Shown here in pieces: positions 16,753-25,160 of a DNA stretch of 64,000 nucleotides. This DNA is from Actinacidiphila epipremni. Its GTDB lineage: Bacteria > Actinomycetota > Actinomycetes > Streptomycetales > Streptomycetaceae. Position 1 is the first letter of the stretch; every line of letters begins with the position of its first letter. Made by a program: the position numbers and the translations under genes. The notes beneath the pieces were generated by a model. The model made no database searches. It had not been told where the DNA came from and saw only the letters and a list, made by a program, of their open reading frames with translations. Location: the NCBI RefSeq assembly GCF_012034175.1, contig NZ_JAATEJ010000004.1:62001-126000 (forward strand), written 5' to 3'.

Positions 16753-18194
16753 GAGAGGCCGAGGTCCGAGAGGGGTACCGTCAACTCGCTGAAGGTAAGG
16801 CGCAGTCGCCCCTGCGTGAGGTTTACATCGACGGGCATGCCCATCTGGGTACGGTGCTGGCTGAGATGGCGCCAGGTGTCACGCTGCTGTGTGGTGTAAG
16901 CGGTGTGGGGAAGACCCAGTTCCTGCGGACGATGGCGCACGAGCTTGGCACATTCTCGGTGGCCTATGACGGACAAGTGCCCTCAGTACGGATCACTGGC
17001 CGTGTACTGCACGGCCCGTCGGCGAAGAAGGGCGCTCCGCCGCCACTGGACGACACGAATCTTGCCGTAGCCAACACGCCATGCTTGTACATCGACACCG
17101 CGCGCGAGTGCTTCGACGTGTTGACCCAGGTGCGACGTACCTCGGACGACGAGTTGGAAGCCCTTCGTGCTTCGGCGGCCAAGTCCCCGCCCCACCGCTG
17201 GGCGGACGCGGCACTGCGCTACATCCTTGGCCGGGAATACGAGGACATCTCCTATCAGGAGTTGGACCGGCAGAACCCCGAGAGTGGCGAGCCGCGCACC
17301 TGGTTCTACCACGAGCTGACCTACGCGAGGACGGCATACGGCCCTGACAAGATGAGCTTGGGAGAGCTGGCTGCCTGCGTCATGCTCCAGGCGCTGCGCA
17401 GGGCTCCCAGGGGAAGCATCGTGCTGCTCGACGAGCCGGAGAACTTTCTGTCCCCCAAGTCCCGGCAGCGCCTACTGCACGAGATCATCGGGTGGTCGCT
17501 CAAACAGCAAATTTCCGTCGTCGTCGCCTCTCACTCGCCGGAGATCGCGCAGATACTGCCACCCGCATCGCTGCGAACGATCCAGCGAGGTCCTGGGGAT
17601 CAGGGAGTGGTGATCTCCGCTGGAGGCATTCCGGCGCAAGTTAACAGGGTTCTGGGGCTGAAACCGCGCCCCGAAGCAGTGCTGCTGGTAGAAGATGGCT
17701 TCGCCAAGGCGCTACTAGAGGCCGTCCTTGCCCGGTGCGCACCGAATCTGCGCCATCACGTTCTAGTCCAGGACGTGCGAGGCGCTGACCAAGTCACGGC
17801 GGTCGCCGGTGCCCTTGGGCCAACACATCCGGGCATGCATTTCCTCGGGGTATTGGATGGTGACATTCGAACGGATCCCAAATACCAGGGGCCGTGGCTC
17901 GCATACCTGCCCGGCGACGGTGATCCCGAGGCTGTAGTCATGGAGGCTATTACTGCTGATTTAAAGAAAGCAGCAAGGGGCCTCGATATCGCCTGGGAGG
18001 AACTAGACCAGGCAGTCGCCGATACCGAGGCGAGCGACCCTCATGACCAACCCAAGATCGTTAGTGAGTCTGTCGGCGTTCCCTTGCCTCAGCTGATCTC
18101 ATACACGGCGCGGTGGCTCGAGAAGGGCAGCCCGTACCGCAGAGAAGTTCGGCAACTCGTGGAGCGGATCGAGGCGCTTATGTCTCCCGAGTGA
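16743..18194 (+). CDS. ABC-type ATPase with TOPRIM-like domain (OLD/AAA_21-like)
   Basis: Up to 483 residues. ATG 16743 overlaps the DUF262 stop by 10 bases, but TTG 16749 (TTGA overlap, G-rich site 7 bases upstream) is equally plausible. ATPase motifs are Walker A GVSGVGKT (51-58), the signature-like KMSLGELAACVMLQ near 200, Walker B VLLDEPENF (Asp 230, Glu 231) and the H-loop ASHSPE (His 264). A TOPRIM-like domain follows: LLVEDGFAKAL with Glu 317, then GVLDGD with Asp 372 and Asp 374, the acidic triad expected for metal-dependent DNA or tRNA cleavage. OLD nucleases, GajA and the PARIS pair share this ATPase-plus-TOPRIM logic. This is a compact single-chain version, and its pairing with DUF262 is noteworthy. 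Confidence 0.8.
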   Translation: MALREAEVREGYRQLAEGKAQSPLREVYIDGHAHLGTVLAEMAPGVTLLCGVSGVGKTQFLRTMAHELGTFSVAYDGQVPSVRITGRVLHGPSAKKGAPPPLDDTNLAVANTPCLYIDTARECFDVLTQVRRTSDDELEALRASAAKSPPHRWADAALRYILGREYEDISYQELDRQNPESGEPRTWFYHELTYARTAYGPDKMSLGELAACVMLQALRRAPRGSIVLLDEPENFLSPKSRQRLLHEIIGWSLKQQISVVVASHSPEIAQILPPASLRTIQRGPGDQGVVISAGGIPAQVNRVLGLKPRPEAVLLVEDGFAKALLEAVLARCAPNLRHHVLVQDVRGADQVTAVAGALGPTHPGMHFLGVLDGDIRTDPKYQGPWLAYLPGDGDPEAVVMEAITADLKKAARGLDIAWEELDQAVADTEASDPHDQPKIVSESVGVPLPQLISYTARWLEKGSPYRREVRQLVERIEALMSPE

Positions 18195-18330
18195 TCGAGG
18201 ATGGCGGAGGCGAGGTCCTCGGGCTCATGGTCGGCGACAGTGAGGCCGAAGCCTTCTGGAGAAAGTTCCCACCCAGTGGAACTAATTTCCTGCCCGACTC
18301 CACTGCCGTCGAGGCCATGTCTGCCACTTG

Positions 18331-19403
18331 CTAGTGTCCTGAGTCGTTAATTCGTGTGCAGTATGCGGCGAGGGTTTCGAGGATGTCGTCGGCGGTCTTC
18401 GTCCAGCCGAACGGCTTGGGGCCCTTGTTCCACTCGTTGATCCAGCCGCGGAGGTCCCGTTCGAGTTCGACGACGCTTCGGTGGGCTGAGCGGCGGAGTT
18501 TGCGGCAGGTCAGCTCGGCGAACCAGCGCTCGACGAGGTTGAGCCAGGACGCCGAGGTGGGAGTGAAGTGCAGGTGGAAGCGGGGGTGTCGCAGCAGCCA
18601 CTTCTTGACCGGCTCGGTCTTGTGGGTGGCGTAGTTGTCCAGGATCAGGTGGAGTTCGAGGTCCTTGGGGACGGCTGCGTCGATGACCTTCAGGAAGCGG
18701 AGGAACTCCTGGTGGCGGTGGCGGCGGTAGTGCTGGGCGATGACCGAGCCGGAGGCGATGTCCAGGGCTGCGAACAGGCTGGTCGTGCCGTGCCGGACGT
18801 AGTCGTGCGTCATCTTCGCCGGCGTGGCCGGCGCCATCGGCAGCACCGGCTGGGTCCGGTCCAGGGCCTGTATCTGCGACTTCTCGTCCACCGCCAGGAC
18901 CAGGGCGTTCTCCGGCGGGGACATGTAAATGCCCACCACATCGCGGACTTTGCCCACGAACTGCGGGTCAGTCGACAGCTTCCACGTCTCCACGATGTGC
19001 GGCTTGAGACCGAACGCCCGCCAGATCCGCGAGACAGCCGACTGCGACATGCCGGCCCGCCTCGGCCATCGACCGTGTCGACCAGTGCGAATCACCCGTC
19101 GGCGGCGACTGGCCGAGCGTCCTGGCGACCAGGGCCTCGACCTGCTCGTCCGTGATCTTCCGCGGCGCCCCCGCACGCGGCCGGTCCACCAGGTCCCTCC
19201 AGCCGGTCCGCGACGAACCGGGCCCGCCACTTGCGCACTGTCTCCCGAGAGATACCCAGGCCATCCGCGACCTGCGCGTTCGACAGGCCCTCCGCACACG
19301 CCAGCACGATCCTCGATCCCAAAACCAGCGCGTGGGAAGCGGTCTGCTTGCGCAACCAGCCCCGCAACACCCGGCCTGCGCGATCGGACAACTCCAACGG
19401 CAA
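18331..19403 (-). pseudogene. IS630-family transposase, two frameshifts
   Basis: Three overlapping frames together spell one transposase. The N-terminal helix-turn-helix (NAQVADGLGISRETVRKWRA) is in one frame. Near 19190 an extra base shifts to RPRAGAPRKITDEQVEALVA, and near 19050 a lost base shifts to the catalytic part. The catalytic part carries the DDE residues: ALVLAVDEKSQIQ, HLILDNYATHK and TSASWLNLVERWF. Because the first two thirds and the last third are out of frame, no full protein is made without frameshifting. IS630 transposases are occasionally split into two overlapping frames, but two changes at these places look like decay. Confidence 0.8.
18333..18351. repeat. IS630 left terminal inverted repeat
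   Basis: Reads AGTGTCCTGAGTCGTTAAT; pairs with 19447-19465 on the opposite strand with one mismatch. The transposase stop codon lies at its edge. Confidence 0.85.
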
Positions 19404-19446
19404 ACGGCTTCGGACCAGGCACCGGCCCGCCTACAACCGCAAGAGA

Positions 19447-19465
19447 ACTAACGACTCAGGACACT
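19447..19465. repeat. IS630 right terminal inverted repeat
   Basis: Reads ACTAACGACTCAGGACACT; its reverse complement matches 18333-18351 except at one position. Confidence 0.85.
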
Positions 19466-20386
19466 GACGGTCAGAGCGAAGTAGTTGCCGTAGACGACGT
19501 GGCGCCACCTGTACCCCGTTTTGAGCGGGAACCGCCGCATACACCGACTCCAATACCGCCTCGACGTCCTTGAGGGCTGTCTCACCGGCACCGGACTCGC
19601 GCTCGCACCACCATGACGGCACCACCCTTTGAGGGTCAGTAGGTTTCCAACGTGACGCCCGGTTCGGCACGCCGACCGGGCGCCACGACGGTTCGTCCTC
19701 CGCGTGCTTCGGAGGCGAGAATTGTTGCAGGTCACCAACCCCGGCCTGATGCGCGTCGTCGTGCGCGAGACGGCCGCGGCCTGGCCGCAGGGTCCGGCCT
19801 ATGTGTGGTGCTGCGGGAACTTCACGAGCGAGAGGTTGTTTGCTGGGCTCGGCTTCGCGCCGCACTCTTCTGATGTGTCCAGTTACACCACGGCGATCAC
19901 CTGGTGGCTCACCAGTCAGCCGACCGGCCCTCTGGACGACGGTGTGGGCACTGTCGCCACCCTGATGCTGGGCACACCCGCTTCCTGGGCAGCGTGGACC
20001 GCGATGGGCTCTGGCGTCAGCGTGTTGTGCGTACCTGCTGAGACCAGTGGAAGGCCAAGCACGCCGAAGACCGTCGAGAGGGACGCCATCTCCCGCTGCA
20101 AACGTCCTCGACCTGAAGCGTTGCGAGGAGGCCTCGTGCCGCCACCTTGTCGTCTGCGGATCTCCTCGTGGCGGGTACCCTCTCACGGCTGCTGCGGGTC
20201 AGGCACGTGCTCTAATGTACAGGTGAAAGCGGCCACAGAGCCTCCCGGATGCGTGAGCGATGCGTGAGCGGACGGGGCAGCATCCGGCATTCCTCGCCGG
20301 ACGGCGCGGCAACCGCGAACCCGCTGGCCTGGGGGTTTCGGACGGCCCGCAACCCGCTACCACCAACCGGCAAGCCTCCACCGGCC
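19466..20386. other. No recognisable gene; probable relic DNA
   Basis: This 0.9 kb stretch between the IS630 end and the first tRNA-Thr scar has open frames on both strands, but none has a clear ribosome site, family resemblance or consistent third-position GC. A plus-strand frame around 19700-20080 (containing NFTSERLFAGLGFAPHSS) could be a fragment of a lost gene that I do not recognise. The region is best treated as decayed sequence. Confidence 0.4.
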
Positions 20387-20431
20387 CTCGTAATGCGTAG
20401 GTCTCGGGTTCGAATCCCGAAGGCGGCTCCA
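20387..20431 (+). repeat. Attachment-site scar: 3' half of tRNA-Thr(CGU), copy 1
   Basis: These 45 bases run from the anticodon loop (CTCGTAA, anticodon CGT) through the 3' anticodon stem, the T arm (TCGGGTTCGAATCCCGA) and the acceptor strand AGGCGGC-T to an encoded CCA. The 5' half of a tRNA (it would begin GCCGCCT to pair with the acceptor) is absent, so this is not a functional tRNA gene. It recurs at 26773-26817 with two mismatches. Integrative elements commonly insert at tRNA 3' ends from the anticodon loop onward and leave such half copies at one border. The following terminator (20434-20478) was carried along. Confidence 0.8.
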
Positions 20432-20433
20432 CG

Positions 20434-20478
20434 AAACCCCAGGTCAGACACCCGCTGACCTGGGGTTTTGCTTTTCCC
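20434..20478 (+). terminator. Rho-independent terminator following tRNA-Thr scar
   Basis: A perfect 12-bp stem, AACCCCAGGTCA (20435-20446) with TGACCTGGGGTT (20456-20467), a 9-base loop and a T-rich tail. It matches in position and sequence family the weaker hairpin after the second scar, so tRNA half and terminator were copied together. Confidence 0.85.
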
Positions 20479-20771
20479 CCGCGCCTGGCCGGTTCTCCCG
20501 CGCGGCAAGTGACGCGCGCAGAGGCCAAGGGGAGCGCGAGGGGAGCGCATTCGGACAGGCGAAGGACATCGGGCTGCTCCCGGGGAGCGCGGCGGTGCGC
20601 GCCGCAGAAGGCTCGGCCTGGGGCTGCCGGCGCAGTGGTCCGGCGACGGCCCCGGACGCTCTCGACCGGTCGTCGGGCGGCGCCCGGAGCGTGGACGGCT
20701 CTCGTGCGGAGCGGTGCCTTGTCTCCGCCGACTTGTCGCATCCCGACAACAGGCAGCCCGTACGCTGATGA

Positions 20772-21401
20772 GTGCCGGACATCCAGCAGAGCGTGGACTT
20801 CAAGGCGATCGTCGCCCAGACGAGCGCGGTGCTGCTGACCCGCGGAGTCGAGGTCGAGCCGGTGGCGGTACGCGATGTCGTGGCGCTGATGGTCCGCTCG
20901 GTCGCCGAGCGCATGAACATGGACGCGGAGGAGGCTCTCCACCTGGTGCGGCCGGAGGCGGTCGCCGAGGCGATCACCGCCGCTGCGGACCCCGGCCGGG
21001 AAGGCGCGGAGCACATATATGCGGTGCGGCCGGTACGGGTCGATGCCAGCACCGTTGCGGTGCCGGTACGGACGCTGGGCCGCCTGGTGATGGCCGCCGC
21101 GCAGGCCGGGAAGTACGCGACGCTGAACGGCGACGGCCGCACCGCCTCGCACGCGCTGGACCTGGCGACCGAGATCGGCGCGGCGCTGACCACCGAGGGC
21201 GTCGGTGACGAGGCCGACCTGCCGGTCGGTGCACTGACCGAACTCGCCGACGCCACCGAGGCCGTAGCCCTGCGCGTCGAAAATGACGGCTGGAGCATCT
21301 GCCCCTGCGGCGAGCAACACGGTCAGGACGAAGTGGACGCGGGCATACCCGCAATTCTGCGCGCAGATGCCGCTCTGGCCCGCCATTGGAGCGACTGCTG
21401 A
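20772..21401 (+). CDS. Hypothetical protein
   Basis: 209 residues from GTG 20772. I do not recognise a family. The protein is helical and acidic; residues 1-70 look like a compact helical domain and the C-terminus carries a CPCG pair (SICPCGEQHG). No signal peptide or membrane segment is seen. There is no good ribosome site. A short dyad, TTGTCG-CATCC-CGACAA (about 20733-20749), lies upstream and could be an operator. It lies just inside the first tRNA-Thr scar, so it may be element cargo. Third-position GC is high, supporting real coding. Confidence 0.55.
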   Translation: MPDIQQSVDFKAIVAQTSAVLLTRGVEVEPVAVRDVVALMVRSVAERMNMDAEEALHLVRPEAVAEAITAAADPGREGAEHIYAVRPVRVDASTVAVPVRTLGRLVMAAAQAGKYATLNGDGRTASHALDLATEIGAALTTEGVGDEADLPVGALTELADATEAVALRVENDGWSICPCGEQHGQDEVDAGIPAILRADAALARHWSDC

Positions 21402-21452
21402 AGGCACGCGCCTTCGTTTGCCGACAGACGGCTCGGGATCGGCCGTCGGTGG

Positions 21453-21827
21453 TCAGCTCAAGAGCGCGCGGGCGAAGGCGCCGGTGAGGTAGGCGGTGCC
21501 GAGGCCGGCTGCGACGCTGACGAGAGCGTTGGTGGCGGCGAAGTATTTCGCGCCGGTCTCGGTCAGGCGCAGGTTCTCGAAAGAGAAGGTGGAGTAGGTG
21601 CTGAGGGTGGCGCACAGGCCGGGGCCGATGAGGTGCTGCACCTGGGTGGGGACGGTGGTGGCGGTCGCGGCGGCGGTGAGGAAGCCGAGTCCGGCGCAGG
21701 CGGCGATGTTGACGCTGAAGGTGCCCCAGGGGAAGACGGTGTCGTGGCGGGCCTGGACGGCGCGGTCGGTGAGGTAGCGCAGTGGGGCGCCGATGGTCGC
21801 CCCGGTGATGACCATGAGCCAGTTCAC
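21453..21827 (-). CDS. crcB: Fluoride channel CrcB (Fluc)
   Basis: 124 residues with four predicted membrane helices. Fluc signatures are visible: GATIGAPLRYLTDR at the N-terminus, PWGTFSVNIAACAGLGFL in the second helix, and LCATLSTYSTFSFENL, the conserved phenylalanine/threonine-rich segment lining the pore. Fluc channels are dual-topology dimers that export fluoride. The GTG start at 21827 overlaps the stop of a second crcB reading (GTGA), the usual two-gene arrangement in actinobacteria, where the two proteins heterodimerise. Here the partner is broken, so function depends on homodimer formation. No fluoride riboswitch is apparent upstream. Confidence 0.85.
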   Translation of the reverse strand: MNWLMVITGATIGAPLRYLTDRAVQARHDTVFPWGTFSVNIAACAGLGFLTAAATATTVPTQVQHLIGPGLCATLSTYSTFSFENLRLTETGAKYFAATNALVSVAAGLGTAYLTGAFARALLS

Positions 21828-22115
21828 GGCTGCTCCCGCTCGGCGCGGGCGCGTGGGAGGACGGCGAGGCGGGTCAGGGTCGCGGTGGCCCATATCGCCG
21901 CGAAGGCGGCCAGCAGGGTGGCCGCTGCGTACAGCAGTCCGGTGCGCGGGCGGCCGTGGTCGAGGAGACGTTGGGTGTCGATGGTTGAGGTGGAGAAGGT
22001 GGTGTAGCCGCCCAGGACGCCGGTGCCGAGGAACGGACGGGTCAGGGGGTGGGCGGTGAAGCGTTCGGTGATCAGAAAAGACCACGAGGATGCCCATGGC
22101 GGCGCTCACCCAGCT
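21824..22115 (-). pseudogene. Second CrcB, 5'-truncated and frameshifted
   Basis: The C-terminal two thirds of a Fluc channel is clear (LITERFTAHPLTRP, then FLGTGVLGGYTTFSTSTID and DTQRLLDHG). Just upstream, MGILVV continues the family pattern but in another frame, with a run of four T at about 22074-22077 as the likely slip. Beyond about 22115 the DNA encodes the end of a PP-loop protein instead, so the first helix is missing. The stop overlaps the intact crcB start, showing that the pair was once a normal coupled crcB tandem. Confidence 0.7.
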
Positions 22116-22650
22116 CCAGCTCGGCGTCGGCCACGTCCTGGAAGAGGTCGCCTTGGAGCTGGACCCGTTTGCTCGGGGTGGCATGGTCGATCGGCGCCTG
22201 GTCCAGCGGCACCCGGCTGCGGTGGAGGAACGCGGTGCCCAGCAGCGGCTTGCCGTCCGCGTTCGCCCGCGCATTGCCCGCACGGATCGCCTCGTCGAAC
22301 GCGACCACGTCCGCCCACTCCTCCGGGCTGCCGTCGCGCAGCGCTCGCCACTGGGCGTTGCCGTGGTACGGGCACCCCAAGCACGCCGACTTGGGCGTCG
22401 ACCCCAAGCCCCGCTCGCGCAGCAGGCGTTGGCCGTCGGCCCGGGACAAGCCGAGGTCCATCAGCGGGAACCGGTTGCGCATGTACGCCACGTCGGCGTC
22501 CTTGGCCCGGTGGAACTCGTCGGTAGAGATGCCGATCCACTGCTCGACGAACACGCCCTTGGGGATCCGCTGGGGGTAGGGGTGACCGAGAAGCTCGCGG
22601 ACCTGGATTTTTATCGGCCAGATCTTGTACTGACCGGTGCTTCTCTGCAC
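22072..22650 (-). pseudogene. PAPS-reductase-like PP-loop protein, C-terminal half
   Basis: A reading of about 190 residues with the C-terminal half of a phage-type PAPS reductase/PP-loop protein: KIWPIKIQVRELLGHP, GVFVEQWIGISTDEFHRA, a two-cysteine motif in KSACLGCPYHGNAQWRAL, and PEEWADVVAFDEAI. The matching N-terminal half is 2 kb away at 24658-25029 on the same strand. The interruption falls just after the cysteine preceding YKIWPIK. Between the halves lie an MFS gene and an integrase fragment. The last residues (from about 22115) come from fused crcB DNA. Such proteins are frequent in actinophages and mobile islands; their substrate is unknown. Confidence 0.75.
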
Positions 22651-22852
22651 GTCACTCTCACAGGTGAGGGAGCTGAGGCTGGTGATCCTTGCCCTCCTGG
22701 TTCTGCGCCTTGGGGGGCTCCTTCCGGTCAGCGCTGGACGTGACTGCTGGCCGGCAGGTGGGGGCTGTGGACGCTTCCTGTGCGGGTCGACGGTGTTGCC
22801 GGGCTGGCTGGATGCAGGTGGCGGAGCGGTTCGGGCCGTAGGGTCTGGGTTC

Positions 22853-24148
22853 ATGTCCGTCGCCGTGGATCGGTTGCCGTTGTGGCACAACCGGCGCTTT
22901 TGCTTTCTTGCCTCCGCGCGGGTCATCTCCGTTCTGGGGAACGGCTTCGCGCGGGTGGCTCTGGCTTTCGCCGTACTTACGCTGCCGGGTGCCAGCCCGG
23001 GACGGCTCTCGCTGGTGCTGGCCTGCCAGGCGGTCCCGCAACTGGTGTTCATCCTGGTAGGGGGCGTGATCGCAGACCGGATGTCGCGCTCGCGGTTGAT
23101 GGCGACCGCGGACGTGGTCGGCGTCGTTGCCTATGCGGGACTGGCCGCTCTCGTGGTGTCGGGACGGGCGCCGCTGGTGCTGATGTGCGTGCTGGCGGTG
23201 ACTGCCGGCTTGGCCACTGCGCTGTTTTCCCCGGCGATGGACGGTGTCGTGCCGCTGGTTGTGCCGGCTGACCAGTTGCAGCAGGCCAACGGGATACTCC
23301 GGGTGGGAACGAATGTCTCCTTGCTGATGGGATTGGCCCTGTCCGGGGTGGCGGTGAGCTGGCTCGGCGCGGGCTGGGCCCTGGCGTTGAACAGTGCCTC
23401 CTTCGTAGTCAGCGCTGTGCTGACGTCCTTTTTGGGCCTGGGGGAACCTCGCCGCGCGAAGTCCTCGGGCTGGACGGAGCTGCGCGAGGGATGGCGGGAG
23501 TTCTCGTCCCGGCAGTGGCTGTGGGTCGTGGTCTGCCAGTACATGGTCGTGGTTGCCGCGCTGAACGCGAACGCCGGTGTGCTCGGTCCACTGGCTGCGG
23601 AGGATCACTTGGGCGGTGCCCGCGCTTGGTCGGTGATCGTGGCGGCGCAGGCTCTCGGGGCGGTGGCCGGCGCCGGGCTGGCGGCCAAGGTCCGGGTCGA
23701 CCGGCCGATCCTGGTGGCGGTCTTGGCGACGCTGCCGTCGGCCGTGCCGATCGTCATGCTGGGTACTGGCGCGCCCGTCTGGGGGATCGCAGTAGCGATG
23801 TTCCTTTCGGGGATGTCCTCGGATGTCTTCGCGGTGCTGTGGTCGACCACGATCCAGCGGGAGGTTCCCGAGGAGGCCCTGTCCCGGGTCAGCTCGTATG
23901 ACTGGTTCGGGTCGCTGGCTTTTGCTCCGCTCGGCTTGCTGGCCGCCGGCCCGGCAGCACAAGCGTGGGGCGCCGATCGGATGCTCTTCGTCTGCGGTTC
24001 ACTGATTGCAGCGGCAACCCTGGCTGCGCTGCTCGCCCCGCAGGTCCGTACTCTCCGTGCTCCTGCCCAGCGCGTTCGCCGAGTGGAGGAGGAGACCAAC
24101 GAAAGTGTTGACGCTCCACCGGCCACCGGCGGGCAAGCGGCACGGTGA
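22853..24148 (+). CDS. MFS transporter (efflux type)
   Basis: 431 residues from ATG 22853 (weak GTAGGG site). About 12 hydrophobic helices are visible, with the MFS loop 2-3 signature GGVIADRMSRSRLM near residue 75 and a second-half equivalent. The pattern (FLASARVISVLGNGFARVALAF at the N-terminus, then LVFILVGGVIADR) fits the MFS_3/enterobactin-exporter-like group common in actinomycetes, which exports small molecules or drugs. The C-terminal tail after residue 400 is polar and probably cytoplasmic. Together with the integrase relic it forms the segment that interrupts the PP-loop gene. Substrate unknown. Confidence 0.8.
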   Translation: MSVAVDRLPLWHNRRFCFLASARVISVLGNGFARVALAFAVLTLPGASPGRLSLVLACQAVPQLVFILVGGVIADRMSRSRLMATADVVGVVAYAGLAALVVSGRAPLVLMCVLAVTAGLATALFSPAMDGVVPLVVPADQLQQANGILRVGTNVSLLMGLALSGVAVSWLGAGWALALNSASFVVSAVLTSFLGLGEPRRAKSSGWTELREGWREFSSRQWLWVVVCQYMVVVAALNANAGVLGPLAAEDHLGGARAWSVIVAAQALGAVAGAGLAAKVRVDRPILVAVLATLPSAVPIVMLGTGAPVWGIAVAMFLSGMSSDVFAVLWSTTIQREVPEEALSRVSSYDWFGSLAFAPLGLLAAGPAAQAWGADRMLFVCGSLIAAATLAALLAPQVRTLRAPAQRVRRVEEETNESVDAPPATGGQAAR

Positions 24149-24154
24149 TACCGC

Positions 24155-24650
24155 TCATACAGCGGGCCCACGTCGTGGTTCTGGCAGGCCGAGGTCGACT
24201 GGGCGGCCCTGAGTTCGCCGTTGGGTCTCGTCCCGTTTGGCGCGGAGGAAGGTCAGGGCCAGATCGATGCTTTCGGTCTCGCCGACCGCAGGAGCCGGGT
24301 TGGACCTTGCGGCGGTCGACGTGGTCCTCGAATTCGCTCCACTCCTGCACGGTTGCCTCGCGGTATTCGCCCTCCGGCCGGGACTGTCGGCGTTGGTGCA
24401 GATGTGCTTGGTGGTGCCGGACGACGTCCTCGTCGAAGACGGCGACGTGGCCGCGGGTTGTCTGGATGTTGAGGTGCCCGAGCAGTGCGGCGCCGATGTG
24501 ATGGGCGGGCCGCTGTTGACGAGTTCGGTGGCGAAGATCCTCCGGAAGTCGTGCGGGGGTGAATTTCAGCCCGCGGAACCCGGGGCAGCTCGGCCCGCCC
24601 CTCGATCAGTTCCTGTCGCAGTTCCAAGGTGTTCCTCCTCATCAATCGCA
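24155..24650 (-). pseudogene. Tyrosine recombinase (integrase) C-terminal relic
   Basis: On the minus strand, fragments in different frames reconstruct the catalytic end of a Streptomyces tyrosine integrase: ELRQELIEGRAEL, then HDFRRIFATELVNSG with the catalytic His and Arg, GAALLGHLNIQTTRGHVAVF, and the tail ATVQEWSEFEDHVDRRKV and ALTFLRAKRDETQRR, ending at 24155. At least one frameshift (near 24565) and an internal deletion after KVQPGSCGR are present. In this family a tyrosine nucleophile is expected near TTRGY; here the position reads His (TTRGH). It cannot be functional, but it shows that an integrative element once occupied the region between the tRNA-Thr scars. Confidence 0.8.
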
Positions 24651-24657
24651 CTGACCA

Positions 24658-25029
24658 TCACGGCGATCGACGAGGGGAGTTGGTGCAGATAACTGTGCAC
24701 TGGCGTCGTGACATCCCGTTGCCGCCGTCGGGATTGAGGATGTGCGGCGGCATGGACGCGAACCGCATGCCCGGGTCGAGGGCGTCGGTTCGTATGTTCC
24801 CGGAGGACACCCGCAGGACGGGAATGCCGGCGGGCCGGGCGACTTGGCGTTCGATCGGGTCGAGGTGTTCGTGGACCGCGGCCGGTTCCCAGCCGGTGTC
24901 GGCGAAGATCGCCGCGTCCAGCTTCGGCAGACGGCCCGGTGCGGCGAGAAGCAGCAAAGTGGTAGACCGGACCCCGGCACCTCTGTCACCTATTCGGGGT
25001 TGTTGCATCCCTGCTCCGGCGGGGAGCAC
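24658..25029 (-). pseudogene. PAPS-reductase-like PP-loop protein, N-terminal half
   Basis: About 115 residues with GAGVRSTTLLLLAAPGRLP, the PP-loop (ATP pyrophosphatase) motif region, then KLDAAIFADTGWEP, IERQVARPAGIPVLRVSSG and GMSRRQCT. After this cysteine the homology stops and resumes in the C-terminal half at 22650. The residue before GAGV is degenerate (DRGAGV where SxGAGV is usual), so the motif itself may be damaged. The start lies somewhere near 25029. Together with the other half it once made a protein of roughly 310 residues. Confidence 0.75.
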
Positions 25030-25160
25030 CGGAGGCTGGCCTTGCTCACGTCGGGCGCCATCGCCTGCGTACGAGTTCCGGTGAGGCGGGTGGTCACACC
25101 AGGCTCGGTCAGATCACCTACCGTCTTCTGAACACAGCGACGACGTTCCTCGGGAAGGAC

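Larger units (their letters stand above)
18333..19465 (-). mobile_element. IS630-family insertion sequence, decayed
   Basis: An element of about 1.13 kb bounded by near-perfect 19-base terminal inverted repeats beginning AGTGTCCTGAGTCGTTA (18333-18351 and the complement of 19447-19465; one mismatch). It contains a single transposase reading on the minus strand that is broken by two frameshifts. IS630 elements duplicate a TA target. A TA lies at the left end, but the right flank reads TG, so no clean duplication is visible. It lies directly after the ATPase-TOPRIM gene and leaves that gene intact. Confidence 0.85.

Noticed and set aside
18113-18334. A 73-residue plus-strand reading after the ATPase-TOPRIM gene
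   Set aside because: Starts inside the upstream gene in another frame, has no ribosome site and ends at the IS630 repeat.
20387-20431. A functional tRNA gene
   Set aside because: The D arm and 5' acceptor strand are missing; only the 3' half is present.
20199-20500. Minus-strand readings containing a phrase like GFEPETYALR
   Set aside because: This is the well-known false translation of a tRNA 3' end; here it marks the tRNA-Thr scar, not a protein. The same applies near 26760-26810 (RDSNPRPTHYE).
23131-23962. Minus-strand readings opposite the MFS transporter
   Set aside because: Charged, low-complexity shadow frames with no motif; the plus-strand frame has twelve helices.
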